From Rubrivivax sp. (lineage in GTDB: Bacteria > Pseudomonadota > Gammaproteobacteria > Burkholderiales > Burkholderiaceae_C), in assembly GCA_027491255.1 (NCBI GenBank), contig JAIXWM010000174.1:1-42160 (forward strand): a stretch of 42,160 bases of DNA, read 5' to 3'. The notes beneath the pieces were generated by a model, which was not told where the DNA came from, made no database searches, and was given only the letters and a program-made list of their open reading frames with translations. Of the stretch, positions 1 through 7,284 are shown piece by piece; within the stretch, counting starts at the first letter, position 1; every line of letters starts with the position of its first letter. A program made the position numbers and the translations under genes.

Positions 1-198
1 CCAGCGGTCAAATCAAGAAGGCGGCGGGCAAAGCAAGCGTAGTGCCATACGCGCCTCCGTGACGAGCTAAGCTGTTGATTTTATTTGGGTTGCGCTGAGA
101 GGATGACAAACTCGGGCTAAGCACGCCATCTGCCGTGCGCCACAGGGAAACCCCGACCCGGCAGGGCTCAATGGTGCCGCGGCGTGTCGCCACGGCCG
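1..198. other. Lower-GC left-edge segment upstream of an off-window gene
   Basis: This stretch is visibly richer in A and T than the rest of the window and has no full gene. On the minus strand it reads like a promoter and leader region pointing off the left edge: TTGTCA at 104-109 could be a -35 element, followed by an A-rich stretch around 78-86 that is only a poor -10 match, then an 11-codon ORF with a good ribosome binding site at 13-48. The 61-codon open frame over 8-193 has no recognisable product and looks like a shadow of this leader. Confidence 0.3.
13..48 (-). CDS. Possible 11-residue leader peptide MALRLLCPPPS
   Basis: A short frame starts with ATG at 48 and ends with TGA at 13-15. 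GGAGG (complement of 54-58) sits 5 nt before the ATG, which is a strong ribosome binding site for so short a frame. The peptide has one Cys followed by three Pro codons just before Ser and the stop. Proline runs slow ribosomes and Cys codons are used as sensors in some leader peptides, so an attenuator role for the next minus-strand gene, outside the window, is possible. This is inference from the short sequence only; chance is not excluded. Confidence 0.3.
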   Translation of the reverse strand: MALRLLCPPPS

Positions 199-648
199 TC
201 AGCGCCGCGGCACCCAGGCCGTGGCCTCGACCTCGACCAGGATGTCGGCCGTGGGCAGCATGCCCGTGACCTCCACCACCGTGGACGCCGGGGGTTGGCC
301 GGGGAAGAACAGCTTGCGCACCCGGCTGTAGAGCGGGAAGTGGTCCAGGTTCTTGAAGTACTGGACGAGCTTGACGACATCCTCCATGCGGCCGCCGGCG
401 TCCTCCACGGTGGCGCGGATGCGGTCGAGCACGAACCAGGTCTGCGCCAGCACCGGACCCTCCTTGGCGTCGGTGGAGAACTCGCCCGTCTGGCCGATCA
501 GCTGCCGTGCCTCGGGCGGGATGTCGTCGTAGCCGCGCACGATGCGCCCGGCCGCGGGGTCGACCGCGATCACGCCGGACAGCAGCACGAGGTCGCCGGC
601 GCGGCGCCAGGCGGCGTAGCGGGCCAGCGGTTGGGCGATGGTCGTCAT
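199..648 (-). CDS. Rid (YjgF/YER057c/UK114) family protein lacking the catalytic Arg
   Basis: The 149-residue product has the Rid-family pattern: LVLLSGVIAVDP near the N terminus, then a conserved region on paired helices (ILVEVEATAWVP at the end). RidA proteins are small trimeric enzymes that hydrolyse reactive enamines and imines made by PLP enzymes. The family signature PxRS, whose Arg binds the substrate carboxylate in E. coli RidA (Arg105), reads PPAS here, so canonical 2-imino acid deaminase activity is doubtful and the protein fits the non-deaminase Rid subfamilies. The start at 648 was chosen over an ATG 24 nt upstream because GAGGAG lies just ahead of it. It is 37 nt downstream of the oxidoreductase gene and probably cotranscribed. 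Confidence 0.8.
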   Translation of the reverse strand: MTTIAQPLARYAAWRRAGDLVLLSGVIAVDPAAGRIVRGYDDIPPEARQLIGQTGEFSTDAKEGPVLAQTWFVLDRIRATVEDAGGRMEDVVKLVQYFKNLDHFPLYSRVRKLFFPGQPPASTVVEVTGMLPTADILVEVEATAWVPRR

Positions 649-685
649 GGCGAGGCTCCTCGGGGTGGGCACGGGGCGCGGCCGT

Positions 686-1282
686 TCAGCGCAGCGCCGC
701 CAGCTCGCGCTGCACGCGCGCGAGGAAGGCCTCGCGCTCGGGCGCGCTCACGTGGTTCATGTTGTAGAGCTGCAGCCAGCGGCGGCGGCAGCCGCGCGCG
801 TACAGCGGGCGCAGGCCCTTCATCAGCAGGCTGCGGCCGGGGTCGCCGATCAGCTTGAGCCACCACCACGGCGCGCCCGAGGTCGTGATGCCGACGAACA
901 GGCGGATGTTGGCGAGCTCGCCGCCGATGCGGCGCTGCTTGGCCTTGGCCACGGTGAAGGCCACGCCCGGCAGCCAGACGCGGTCGAGCCAGCCCTTGAA
1001 CATTGCCGGCAGCCCGTAGAACCAGGTCGGGTAGACGGCCACCCAGCCTTCGGCCCACTGCAGGGCCTGCACATGCGATTCGACACCGGCGATGTTGCGC
1101 GCGGTGTCGCTGAGGTAGGTCCGCTTCTCCGCGCGCGTGAAGACGGGGTCGAAGCCTTCGGCGTAGAGGTCGATGCAGCGCAGCTCGTGCCCGGCCGCGC
1201 GCAGCGCCTCGCAGGCCGTGCGGTAGAGCGCGGCGTTGTAGCTCTCGGGGTCGGGGTGGCAGTGGACGACGAGCAGACGCAT
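686..1282 (-). CDS. Flavodoxin-fold NAD(P)H oxidoreductase (quinone reductase type)
   Basis: The 198-residue protein starts MRLLVVHCHPDPESYN, the phosphate-binding loop of the NQO1/MdaB/KefF flavodoxin-like family that binds FMN or FAD and reduces quinones or other acceptors with NAD(P)H. A second family mark is the segment YPTWFYGLPAMFKGWLDRV (about residues 84-102), which is the WxxPAxLKGWxDRV helix. The C terminus is basic (YARGCRRRW) and differs from KefF. It is the first gene after ftsZ on the same strand, 57 nt away, where many other betaproteobacteria carry lpxC. Substrate is unknown. Confidence 0.85.
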   Translation of the reverse strand: MRLLVVHCHPDPESYNAALYRTACEALRAAGHELRCIDLYAEGFDPVFTRAEKRTYLSDTARNIAGVESHVQALQWAEGWVAVYPTWFYGLPAMFKGWLDRVWLPGVAFTVAKAKQRRIGGELANIRLFVGITTSGAPWWWLKLIGDPGRSLLMKGLRPLYARGCRRRWLQLYNMNHVSAPEREAFLARVQRELAALR

Positions 1283-1300
1283 GGCGCAGGGTCCCGGCGG

Positions 1301-1324
1301 GGCCGGGCCGCAGCCGGCCCGGCC
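1301..1324 (-). terminator. GC-rich hairpin after ftsZ
   Basis: A perfect 9-bp inverted repeat (1301-1309 with 1316-1324) and a 6-nt loop lie 15 nt beyond the ftsZ stop. No run of T follows on the minus strand, so this is at most an inefficient intrinsic terminator, or an RNA-stabilising 3' structure, between the dcw cluster and the oxidoreductase gene. Confidence 0.4.
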
Positions 1325-1339
1325 TGGCTCGGTCGGTCG

Positions 1340-2629
1340 TCAGTCCGCCTGCTTGCGCAGGAAGGCCGGGATGTCGATCTCGTCCATGCCGTTGCTGGCC
1401 AGGGCCTCGACCTTGGAGCGGGCGTTGCGCCAGACGCTGGGCGTGCCCATGCCGGCGTAGCTGTCCTGGCTCGCGGACGGGCGGGCCACGGACGCCACCC
1501 CGCGCCCGAGCGTCGCGCCCGCGGCGGAGGCGGTGGCCATGCCCCCCATGGCCGCCGTCGCGGGCATGCTCAGCGTCGGCACGTTGTCGGTGCCGGTGCG
1601 CAAGCCCGGCAGCGGCTGCGCCGCGAAGGGCCGGCCGACCACGGCCAGCGGCGGCTGCGGCGCGGGCCGGCGCGCGGCACCCGACAGACCGGTGGCGATG
1701 ACCGTCACGCGCAGCTGGTCGCCCAGCGACTCGTCGTAGGCGGCGCCGAAGATCACGTGCGCGTCCTCGGCCGCATACATGCGGATCGTGTTCATCGCGA
1801 TGCGCGACTCGTTGAGCTTGAAGGTCGAGCGTGATGCGGCAATCAGCACCAGCACGCCGCGCGCGCCCGACAGGTCGATGCCCTCGAGCAGCGGGCAGGC
1901 CACGGCCGCCTCGGCGGCCTTGCGCGCGCGGTCCGGTCCGCCGGCCGATGCCGTGCCCATCATCGCCTTGCCGGGCTCGCTCATCACGGTCTTGACGTCC
2001 TCGAAGTCGACGTTGACCAGCGCGTCCATGTGAATGATGTCGCTGATGCCGCCGACCGCGTTCTTCAGCACGTCGTTGGCGTGGGCGAAGGCGGCTTCCT
2101 GCGTGACGTCCTCACCCATCACCTCGATCAGGCGCTCGTTGAGCACGACGATCAGCGAGTCGACGTTGGACTCGAGCTCGGACACCCCCTGCTCTGCCTG
2201 ACGGCCGCGGCGCGAGCCCTCGAACTCGAAAGGCTTGGTGACCACGCCCACGGTCAGGATGCCCATCTCGCGCGCCACCCGCGCGATCACCGGCGCGGCG
2301 CCGGTCCCGGTGCCACCGCCCATGCCGGCGGTGATGAACAGCATGTGCGCGCCCTCGATCGATTCGCGGATCCGGCTCACCGCATCCTCGGCCGCGGCGC
2401 GACCGGCGTCGGGCTTGCCCCCGGCGCCCAGGCCGGTGGCCCCCAGCTGCACCAGCGTGCTCGCCGCGCTGCGGTTGAGCGCCTGCGCGTCGGTGTTGGC
2501 GACGATGAACTCCACGCCCTGGACCCCACGCTCGATCATGTGCGCGACAGCGTTGCCGCCGCCGCCGCCCACGCCGATCACCTTGATCTGCGTCCCCTGG
2601 TCGAATTCCTCGATCATCTCGATGGCCAT
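1340..2629 (-). CDS. ftsZ: Cell division GTPase FtsZ
   Basis: FtsZ is the bacterial tubulin that assembles the Z ring at midcell. The 429-residue product has the nucleotide-binding glycines (VGGGGGNAVAHM near residue 20), the tubulin signature GMGGGTGTGAAP near residue 105, and the T7-loop aspartates in NVDFEDV that complete the GTPase site of the next subunit. A variable linker is followed by the C-terminal peptide DIPAFLRKQAD that binds FtsA and ZipA. The start at 2629 (MAIEMIEEF) was chosen because AAGGAG lies 7 nt upstream; an ATG two codons earlier lies too close to it. It is the last dcw gene and the only one with a sizeable leader (96 nt after ftsA, holding a strong hairpin). Confidence 0.98.
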   Translation of the reverse strand: MAIEMIEEFDQGTQIKVIGVGGGGGNAVAHMIERGVQGVEFIVANTDAQALNRSAASTLVQLGATGLGAGGKPDAGRAAAEDAVSRIRESIEGAHMLFITAGMGGGTGTGAAPVIARVAREMGILTVGVVTKPFEFEGSRRGRQAEQGVSELESNVDSLIVVLNERLIEVMGEDVTQEAAFAHANDVLKNAVGGISDIIHMDALVNVDFEDVKTVMSEPGKAMMGTASAGGPDRARKAAEAAVACPLLEGIDLSGARGVLVLIAASRSTFKLNESRIAMNTIRMYAAEDAHVIFGAAYDESLGDQLRVTVIATGLSGAARRPAPQPPLAVVGRPFAAQPLPGLRTGTDNVPTLSMPATAAMGGMATASAAGATLGRGVASVARPSASQDSYAGMGTPSVWRNARSKVEALASNGMDEIDIPAFLRKQAD

Positions 2630-2676
2630 CTGCATGCTCCTTGCCTGTTGCGGCGTTGCGACCCCGTCCAAACCCT

Positions 2677-2714
2677 TGTTGCCGCGGCGGCGCGGGCCCG
2701 CCGCCGCGGCAACA
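2677..2714 (-). promoter_or_regulatory. 16-bp perfect hairpin between ftsA and ftsZ
   Basis: Positions 2677-2692 and 2699-2714 are exact reverse complements around a 6-nt loop. The structure begins 11 nt after the ftsA stop codon and ends 47 nt before the ftsZ start. On the minus strand it is followed by AAGGGTTTGG, not by a T tract, so a full Rho-independent terminator is not evident. It could partially terminate, be an RNase III/E processing site, or protect the ftsZ mRNA 5' end, any of which would set the FtsZ:FtsA ratio. Confidence 0.6.
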
Positions 2715-2725
2715 CTGCCAAAACC

Positions 2726-3958
2726 TCAGAAATTGCCCAAGAACCAGTCCTTGGCCCGGCCCAGCACGTTCTTCACCGAGCCGGCCTGGCGCGCTGCGCG
2801 CTGGCCGCGCGTGCGCGCCAGCCGCGCCTCCTCCAGCAGCCCCATGGCCGTGGCCGAGCGCGGGTTGGCGACCATGTCGAACAGCGGGCCCGAGTAGGTG
2901 GGCGTGCCCTTGCGAACCGGCTTGAGGAAGATGTCCTCGGCGAGCTCGACCATGCCCGGCATCACCGCGGTGCCGCCGGCCAGCACGATGCCGCTGCCCA
3001 GCAGTTCCTCGTAGCCGCTGTCGCGCAGGATCTGGTGCACGAGCGAGAAGATCTCCTCCACCCGCGGCTCGATCACACCGGCCAGCGCCTGGCGGCTGAG
3101 CATGCGCGGCGCGCGGTCGCCCAGGCCCGGCACCTCGAGCTGCTCGGCCGGGTCGGCCAGCAATTGCTTGGCCACGCCGAAGCCGACCTTGATCTCCTCG
3201 GCGTCCTTGGTCGGGGTGCGCAGCGCCATCGCGATGTCGCTGGTGATCAGGTCGCCCGCGATCGGGATCACCGCCGTGTGGCGCACCGAGCCCTCGGTGT
3301 AGACCTGCAGGTCGGTGGTGCCGGCGCCGATGTCGATCAGCGCCACGCCGAGCTCGCGCTCGTCGGCGGTGAGCACGGCGGCCGCGCTCGCGCTCGGATT
3401 GAGCACCAGGCGCTCGACCTCCAGGCCGCAGCGGCGCACGCACTTGACGATGTTCTCGGCCGCGCTCTGCGCGCCGGTGACGATGTGCACCCGCACCTCG
3501 AGCCGGCTGCCGCTCATGCCGATAGGCTCCTTGACCTCGTGGCCGTCGATGACGAACTCCTGCGGCTCCACCAGCAGCAGGCGCTGGTCGTTCGGGATGT
3601 TGATCGCCTTGGCCGTCTCCACCACGCGCGCGACGTCGGTGGGGGTGACCTCGCGGTTGTCGCGCACGATCACCATGCCGGTGGAGTTCTGCCCGCGGAT
3701 GTGGCTGCCGGTGATGCCCGTGTAGACGCTCGTGATCTTGCAGGCGGCCATCATCTCGGCCTCCTTCAGCGCCTGCTGGATGCTCTGCACCGTGGCGTCG
3801 ATGTTGACGACGACGCCGCGCTTGAGGCCGTGGGTGGTGGCCACGCCCAGACCGGCCACGCGCAGTTCGCCTCCTGGCAGGACTTCGGCCACGACCGCCA
3901 TCACCTTGGCGGTGCCGATGTCCAGACCGACGACGAGATCCTTGTATTCCTTGGCCAT
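2726..3958 (-). CDS. ftsA: Cell division protein FtsA
   Basis: FtsA is the actin-fold ATPase that tethers FtsZ to the inner membrane and recruits later division proteins. The 410-residue product has the actin-family phosphate 1 loop (VVGLDIGTAKV, residues 9-19), phosphate 2 loop (ALIDIGAGTTDL, near 205-216), the adenosine motif (GIVLAGGTAVMPG) and the C-terminal amphipathic membrane helix ending KDWFLGNF. The length is close to E. coli FtsA (420). Its ATG overlaps the ftsQ stop as TGATG, indicating translational coupling to ftsQ. Confidence 0.98.
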   Translation of the reverse strand: MAKEYKDLVVGLDIGTAKVMAVVAEVLPGGELRVAGLGVATTHGLKRGVVVNIDATVQSIQQALKEAEMMAACKITSVYTGITGSHIRGQNSTGMVIVRDNREVTPTDVARVVETAKAINIPNDQRLLLVEPQEFVIDGHEVKEPIGMSGSRLEVRVHIVTGAQSAAENIVKCVRRCGLEVERLVLNPSASAAAVLTADERELGVALIDIGAGTTDLQVYTEGSVRHTAVIPIAGDLITSDIAMALRTPTKDAEEIKVGFGVAKQLLADPAEQLEVPGLGDRAPRMLSRQALAGVIEPRVEEIFSLVHQILRDSGYEELLGSGIVLAGGTAVMPGMVELAEDIFLKPVRKGTPTYSGPLFDMVANPRSATAMGLLEEARLARTRGQRAARQAGSVKNVLGRAKDWFLGNF

Positions 3959-4755
3959 CAGTTCTTCCTCGCCGGCGCGCCGGGCGCCACAGAAGGGGTC
4001 GTCACGTTGCGCAGCCGGATCGCGTACCCGTCGGGGTGACGCAGGTCGGCGGCCAGCAGTGGCGCGCGGAAATGGCGCGCCACCTCGGGCAGGGTCTCGA
4101 CGAAGCGGCGCGCCCGGGCCAGGACCTCGGCGTCGCTGCCCCGCCCGAGTTCGATGGGCACGCCGCCGTCCAGGTCCACGCGCCAGGAGCCGCGACCCGA
4201 CAAGGCCAGCGACTCCACCAGCCGGTCATGGGGTGCGAACAAGGGCTGGAGTTCGCGCAGCATCTGCAGCACACGCGGCGCGCTGCCCTCGGGGCCGGCC
4301 AGCAGCGGCAGCGCGTCGTCCTCGACGTCGCCGAGGTTGGCCTCGAAGACTTCGCCGAAGCTGTTGACGAGGCGGTTGTTGTCGTCGGCCGCCTTCCACA
4401 GCGCGACCGCGCGGTGCTCCTCGAGCTGCACCGCCAGCCGGTCGGGCCAGACGCGGCGCACCACCGCCCTGCGCACCCAGGGCACGGACTCGAAGGCGGC
4501 GCGCGAGCGCGCGAGGTCGATGCTGAAGAAATTGCCCGACAGCCGCGGCATGGCGTTGGCGCGGATGGTCGACACGCTGTTGCGCTGCAGGTCGCCGTCG
4601 ATCTGGATGGCGCGCAGCGGAAACTGCGCCCCGCGCGCGGCCCAGGCCGCGGCCGCCCCGAACAGCGCGATGCCGGCGAGCGCGAACAGGCCCTGGGCCA
4701 GGCGCTCGGTCAGGCGCACGTCCAGCGGCAGCACAGCCACGCTCGCGGCAGCCAT
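3958..4755 (-). CDS. ftsQ: Cell division protein FtsQ
   Basis: FtsQ is a bitopic protein that links FtsB/FtsL and the early divisome. The 265-residue product has a cytoplasmic N terminus, one membrane segment at about residues 20-42 (FALAGIALFGAAAAWA), a POTRA domain starting FPLRAIQIDG, and the FtsQ beta domain after PWVRRAVVRRVWPDRL. The start ATG at 4755 overlaps the ddlB stop as TGATG. The C terminus is a short basic tail (APARKN). The order ddlB-ftsQ-ftsA-ftsZ is the usual proteobacterial one. Confidence 0.95.
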   Translation of the reverse strand: MAAASVAVLPLDVRLTERLAQGLFALAGIALFGAAAAWAARGAQFPLRAIQIDGDLQRNSVSTIRANAMPRLSGNFFSIDLARSRAAFESVPWVRRAVVRRVWPDRLAVQLEEHRAVALWKAADDNNRLVNSFGEVFEANLGDVEDDALPLLAGPEGSAPRVLQMLRELQPLFAPHDRLVESLALSGRGSWRVDLDGGVPIELGRGSDAEVLARARRFVETLPEVARHFRAPLLAADLRHPDGYAIRLRNVTTPSVAPGAPARKN

Positions 4756-5774
4756 CAGGCATCTCCCCCGTGCGCAGCACGGGCGGCGCGCATGCCGTCG
4801 TCGAGCGCAGCGCCGGCCAGCAGGCGCAGGCACAGCTCGGCATAGCCGACGCCTGCGGCCCGCGCCGACATCGGCACCAGCGAATGGCTGGTCATGCCGG
4901 GCGCGGTGTTCATCTCGAGCAGGAAGGGCCGGCGGTCGCGCGCGCGGATCATCAGGTCGGCGCGGCCCCAGCCGCGGCAGCCCAGCGCGCGGTAGGCCGC
5001 CAGCGTCAGGCGCCGGACCTCGGCCTCTTCCGCGGGCGGCAGGCCGCTCGGGCAGTGGTAGCGCACGGCGTCGGTGAAGTACTTGTTCTGGTAGTCGTAG
5101 GCGCCTTCGGGCGCCTCGATGCGCACCACCGGCAGCGCCACCGCCTGCGCGCCGCTGCCGACGACGGGGCAGGTCACCTCCAGGCCCTCGACGAACTCCT
5201 CGCACAGCACGTCGGCGTCGTGGCGCGCCGCCAGGGCCACGGCCTCGTCCATCTGCGACGCAGCGACGACCTTGGTCACGCCGATCGAAGAGCCTTCGCG
5301 CGGCGGCTTGACGATCAGGGGCAGGCCGAGCTCGCCGGACACCCGCGCCAGCTGCTCGGGCTCCTGGGCGTCGGCGGCCAGGCGCACCCAGCGCGGCGTG
5401 GGCAAGCCCTCGGCCAGCCAGACGCGCTTGGTCATGATCTTGTCCATCGCGATCGCGCTGGCCATCACGCCCGAACCGGTGTAGGGGATGCCCAGCAGTT
5501 CCAGCGCGCCCTGCACCGTGCCGTCTTCGCCGTGCCGGCCGTGCAGCGCGATGAAGACACGCGCGAAGCCCTCGCGCTTCAATTCGACGAGTTCGCGCTG
5601 CGCAGGGTCGAAGGCCTGGACGTCCACGCCGGCGCCGCGCAGCGCCTCGAGCACGCCGCCGCCGGACAGCAGCGAGATCTCGCGCTCGGCGCTCGTGCCG
5701 CCCATCAGCACCGCGACCTTGCCGAGCGCGCGCGCGTGCGGCACCGAGGAATGCAATGCGTCCACCACCGTCAT
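4755..5774 (-). CDS. ddlB: D-alanine--D-alanine ligase B
   Basis: The ATP-grasp enzyme joins two D-alanines to give the dipeptide that MurF adds to UDP-MurNAc-tripeptide. The 339-residue product has the Ddl hallmarks: KVAVLMGGTSAEREISLLSG (about 19-38), ALHGRHGEDGTVQG (about 77-90), PLIVKPPREGSSIGV with the ATP-binding lysine, and the C-terminal metal-binding segment FLLEMNTAPGMTSHSLVP. The N terminus has about 17 residues before the first beta strand; the ATG at 5774 forms ATGA with the murC stop, supporting this start. Confidence 0.97.
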   Translation of the reverse strand: MTVVDALHSSVPHARALGKVAVLMGGTSAEREISLLSGGGVLEALRGAGVDVQAFDPAQRELVELKREGFARVFIALHGRHGEDGTVQGALELLGIPYTGSGVMASAIAMDKIMTKRVWLAEGLPTPRWVRLAADAQEPEQLARVSGELGLPLIVKPPREGSSIGVTKVVAASQMDEAVALAARHDADVLCEEFVEGLEVTCPVVGSGAQAVALPVVRIEAPEGAYDYQNKYFTDAVRYHCPSGLPPAEEAEVRRLTLAAYRALGCRGWGRADLMIRARDRRPFLLEMNTAPGMTSHSLVPMSARAAGVGYAELCLRLLAGAALDDGMRAARAAHGGDA

Positions 5775-7198
5775 GCCTGCGCCTCCGCGCTGCCGAGCAG
5801 CTCCACCACCTTCTGCGGCACCGTGCCGATCGAGCCCGCGCCCATGGCGATGACGACGTCGCCGTCGCGCGCGAAATCGGCGATCGCCTGCGGCATCGCG
5901 GCGACGTCGTCGACGAAGACGGGGTCGACGCGACCGGCCACGCGCAGCGCGCGCGCCAGCGCCCGGCCGTCGGCGGCGACGATGGGCGCCTCGCCGGCGG
6001 CATAGACCTCGGCCAGCAGCAGCGCGTCGGCCGTGCCCATCACGCGCACGAAATCCTCGAAGCAGTCGCGCGTGCGGGTGTAGCGGTGGGGCTGGAAGGC
6101 CAGCACCAGGCGCCGCCCGGGGAAGGCGCCGCGCGCGGCGGCGATCACCGCGGCCATCTCCACCGGGTGGTGACCGTAGTCGTCGATCAGCGTGAAGCGT
6201 CCGCCGCCGTGGGCTGCGGCCACCGGCAGCTCACCCCAGCGCTGGAAGCGCCGGCCCACACCGGCGAAGGCCGCCAGCGCGCGCTGCACCGGGGCGTCGG
6301 GAAGTTCGAGCTCGGCAGCCACGGCAATGGCCGCCAGCGCATTGCGCACGTTGTGCTCGCCGGCCAGCGCGAGCGTGATCTCGAGGTCGGGCAGCACCTC
6401 GCCGTTGCGGCGCTGGCAGGTGAAGCGCATACGCCCGCCCGGCAGCGCCTGCACGCCCACCGCGCGCACCTGCGCGTCTTCGCCCAGGCCATAGCTGACC
6501 ACCGGGCGCGAGAGCATGGGCACGATCGCGCGCACGCCCGGGTCGTCGCTGCAGACGATGGCCGCGCCGTAGAAGGGCATGCGGTGGACAAAGTCGACGA
6601 AGGCCGTCTTCAGGCGCGCGTAGTCGTGCCCGTAGGTGTCCATGTGGTCGGCGTCGATGTTGGTCACCACCGCCAGCACCGGGTTCAGGTTCAGGAAGCT
6701 CGCGTCGCTCTCGTCGGCTTCGACGACGATGTAGTCGCCCGAGCCCAGGCGCGAATTCGCGCCCGCGCTCAGCAGCTTGCCGCCGATGACGAAGGTCGGG
6801 TCCAGCCCGGCTTCGCCGAGCACGCTGGCCACCAGCGAGGTGGTCGTCGTCTTGCCGTGCGTGCCGGCGATCGCGATGCCCTGGCGCAGCCGCATCAGCT
6901 CGGCGAGCATCACCGCGCGCGGCACCACCGGCACGCGCCGCGCGCGTGCGGCAATGACCTCCGGGTTGTCGCCGCGCACGGCCGTGGAGGTGACGACCGC
7001 CTGCGCCCCGGCCACATGCGCCGCGTCGTGTCCGAGCGCCACGCGGATGCCCAGGCCCGCGAGGCGCCGCGTCACCGCGCTGTCGCTCGCGTCCGAGCCC
7101 GACACGGTGTAGCCGAGGTTGTGCAGGATCTCGGCGATGCCGCTCATACCTGCGCCGCCCACGCCGACGAAGTGCACGTGCTTGACCGCGTGCTTCAT
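5771..7198 (-). CDS. murC: UDP-N-acetylmuramate--L-alanine ligase MurC
   Basis: MurC is the first Mur ligase, adding L-Ala to UDP-MurNAc in the cytoplasm. The 475-residue product begins with the family motif HFVGVGGAGMSGIAEIL (residues 9-25), has the ATP loop GTHGKTTTT at 112-120, the EADESDASFL motif, and the HHPVE box of the C-terminal domain. The chosen ATG at 7198 lies about 5 nt after AAGGTGG and overlaps, as ATGA, the stop of a 28-codon mini-ORF. The first 11 codons of murC are exactly repeated as the start of that mini-ORF 83 nt upstream. Confidence 0.97.
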   Translation of the reverse strand: MKHAVKHVHFVGVGGAGMSGIAEILHNLGYTVSGSDASDSAVTRRLAGLGIRVALGHDAAHVAGAQAVVTSTAVRGDNPEVIAARARRVPVVPRAVMLAELMRLRQGIAIAGTHGKTTTTSLVASVLGEAGLDPTFVIGGKLLSAGANSRLGSGDYIVVEADESDASFLNLNPVLAVVTNIDADHMDTYGHDYARLKTAFVDFVHRMPFYGAAIVCSDDPGVRAIVPMLSRPVVSYGLGEDAQVRAVGVQALPGGRMRFTCQRRNGEVLPDLEITLALAGEHNVRNALAAIAVAAELELPDAPVQRALAAFAGVGRRFQRWGELPVAAAHGGGRFTLIDDYGHHPVEMAAVIAAARGAFPGRRLVLAFQPHRYTRTRDCFEDFVRVMGTADALLLAEVYAAGEAPIVAADGRALARALRVAGRVDPVFVDDVAAMPQAIADFARDGDVVIAMGAGSIGTVPQKVVELLGSAEAQA

Positions 7199-7201
7199 GC
7201 G
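7165..7201 (-). repeat. 37-bp direct repeat, copy in murC
   Basis: This copy covers the first 11 codons of murC and the base before them. An identical copy lies at 7248-7284 at the murG/murC junction, an offset of 83 bp. The match is perfect over 37 bp and stops abruptly at both ends, so it is a partial tandem duplication, not chance similarity. Confidence 0.95.
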
Positions 7202-7281
7202 GCCACCTTCGACAGCCTGGGCCGCTTCGTCGGCCTTCCCGGCGACGCGACGAAGTGCACGTGCTTGACCGCGTGCTTCAT
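7195..7281 (-). CDS. 28-residue mini-ORF bridging murG and murC
   Basis: The frame starts at ATG 7281, which overlaps the murG stop as ATGA, and ends in TGA at 7195-7197, which overlaps the murC ATG as ATGA. Its first 11 residues, MKHAVKHVHFV, are identical to the start of MurC because the DNA is duplicated; the remaining 17 (ASPGRPTKRPRLSKVAA) are basic and match nothing known to me. A ribosome finishing murG could pass through it directly to murC. It may be a translational coupling device or only a scar of a duplication that kept both overlaps. No protein function is claimed. Confidence 0.5.
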   Translation of the reverse strand: MKHAVKHVHFVASPGRPTKRPRLSKVAA

Positions 7282-7284
7282 GCG
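7248..7284 (-). repeat. 37-bp direct repeat, upstream copy at the murG end
   Basis: This is the second copy of the 37-bp sequence in the first codons of murC. It overlaps the last codons of murG and supplies the ATG of the 28-codon mini-ORF. The 46 bp between the two copies are unique. Confidence 0.95.

Noticed and set aside
8..193. A 61-codon minus-strand frame at the left edge
   Set aside because: No recognisable product and no ribosome binding site for its start; the shorter 11-codon frame in another phase has a much better one.
1283..1339. A search for lpxC after ftsZ
   Set aside because: No LpxC motifs are present within the window; the next genes are clearly an oxidoreductase and a Rid protein, so lpxC must be elsewhere.
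2030..4039. A 669-codon plus-strand frame over ftsA and ftsZ
   Set aside because: It is the antisense shadow of ftsA/ftsZ; composition is typical of such shadows (HH, DD, AA runs) and no family is recognisable.
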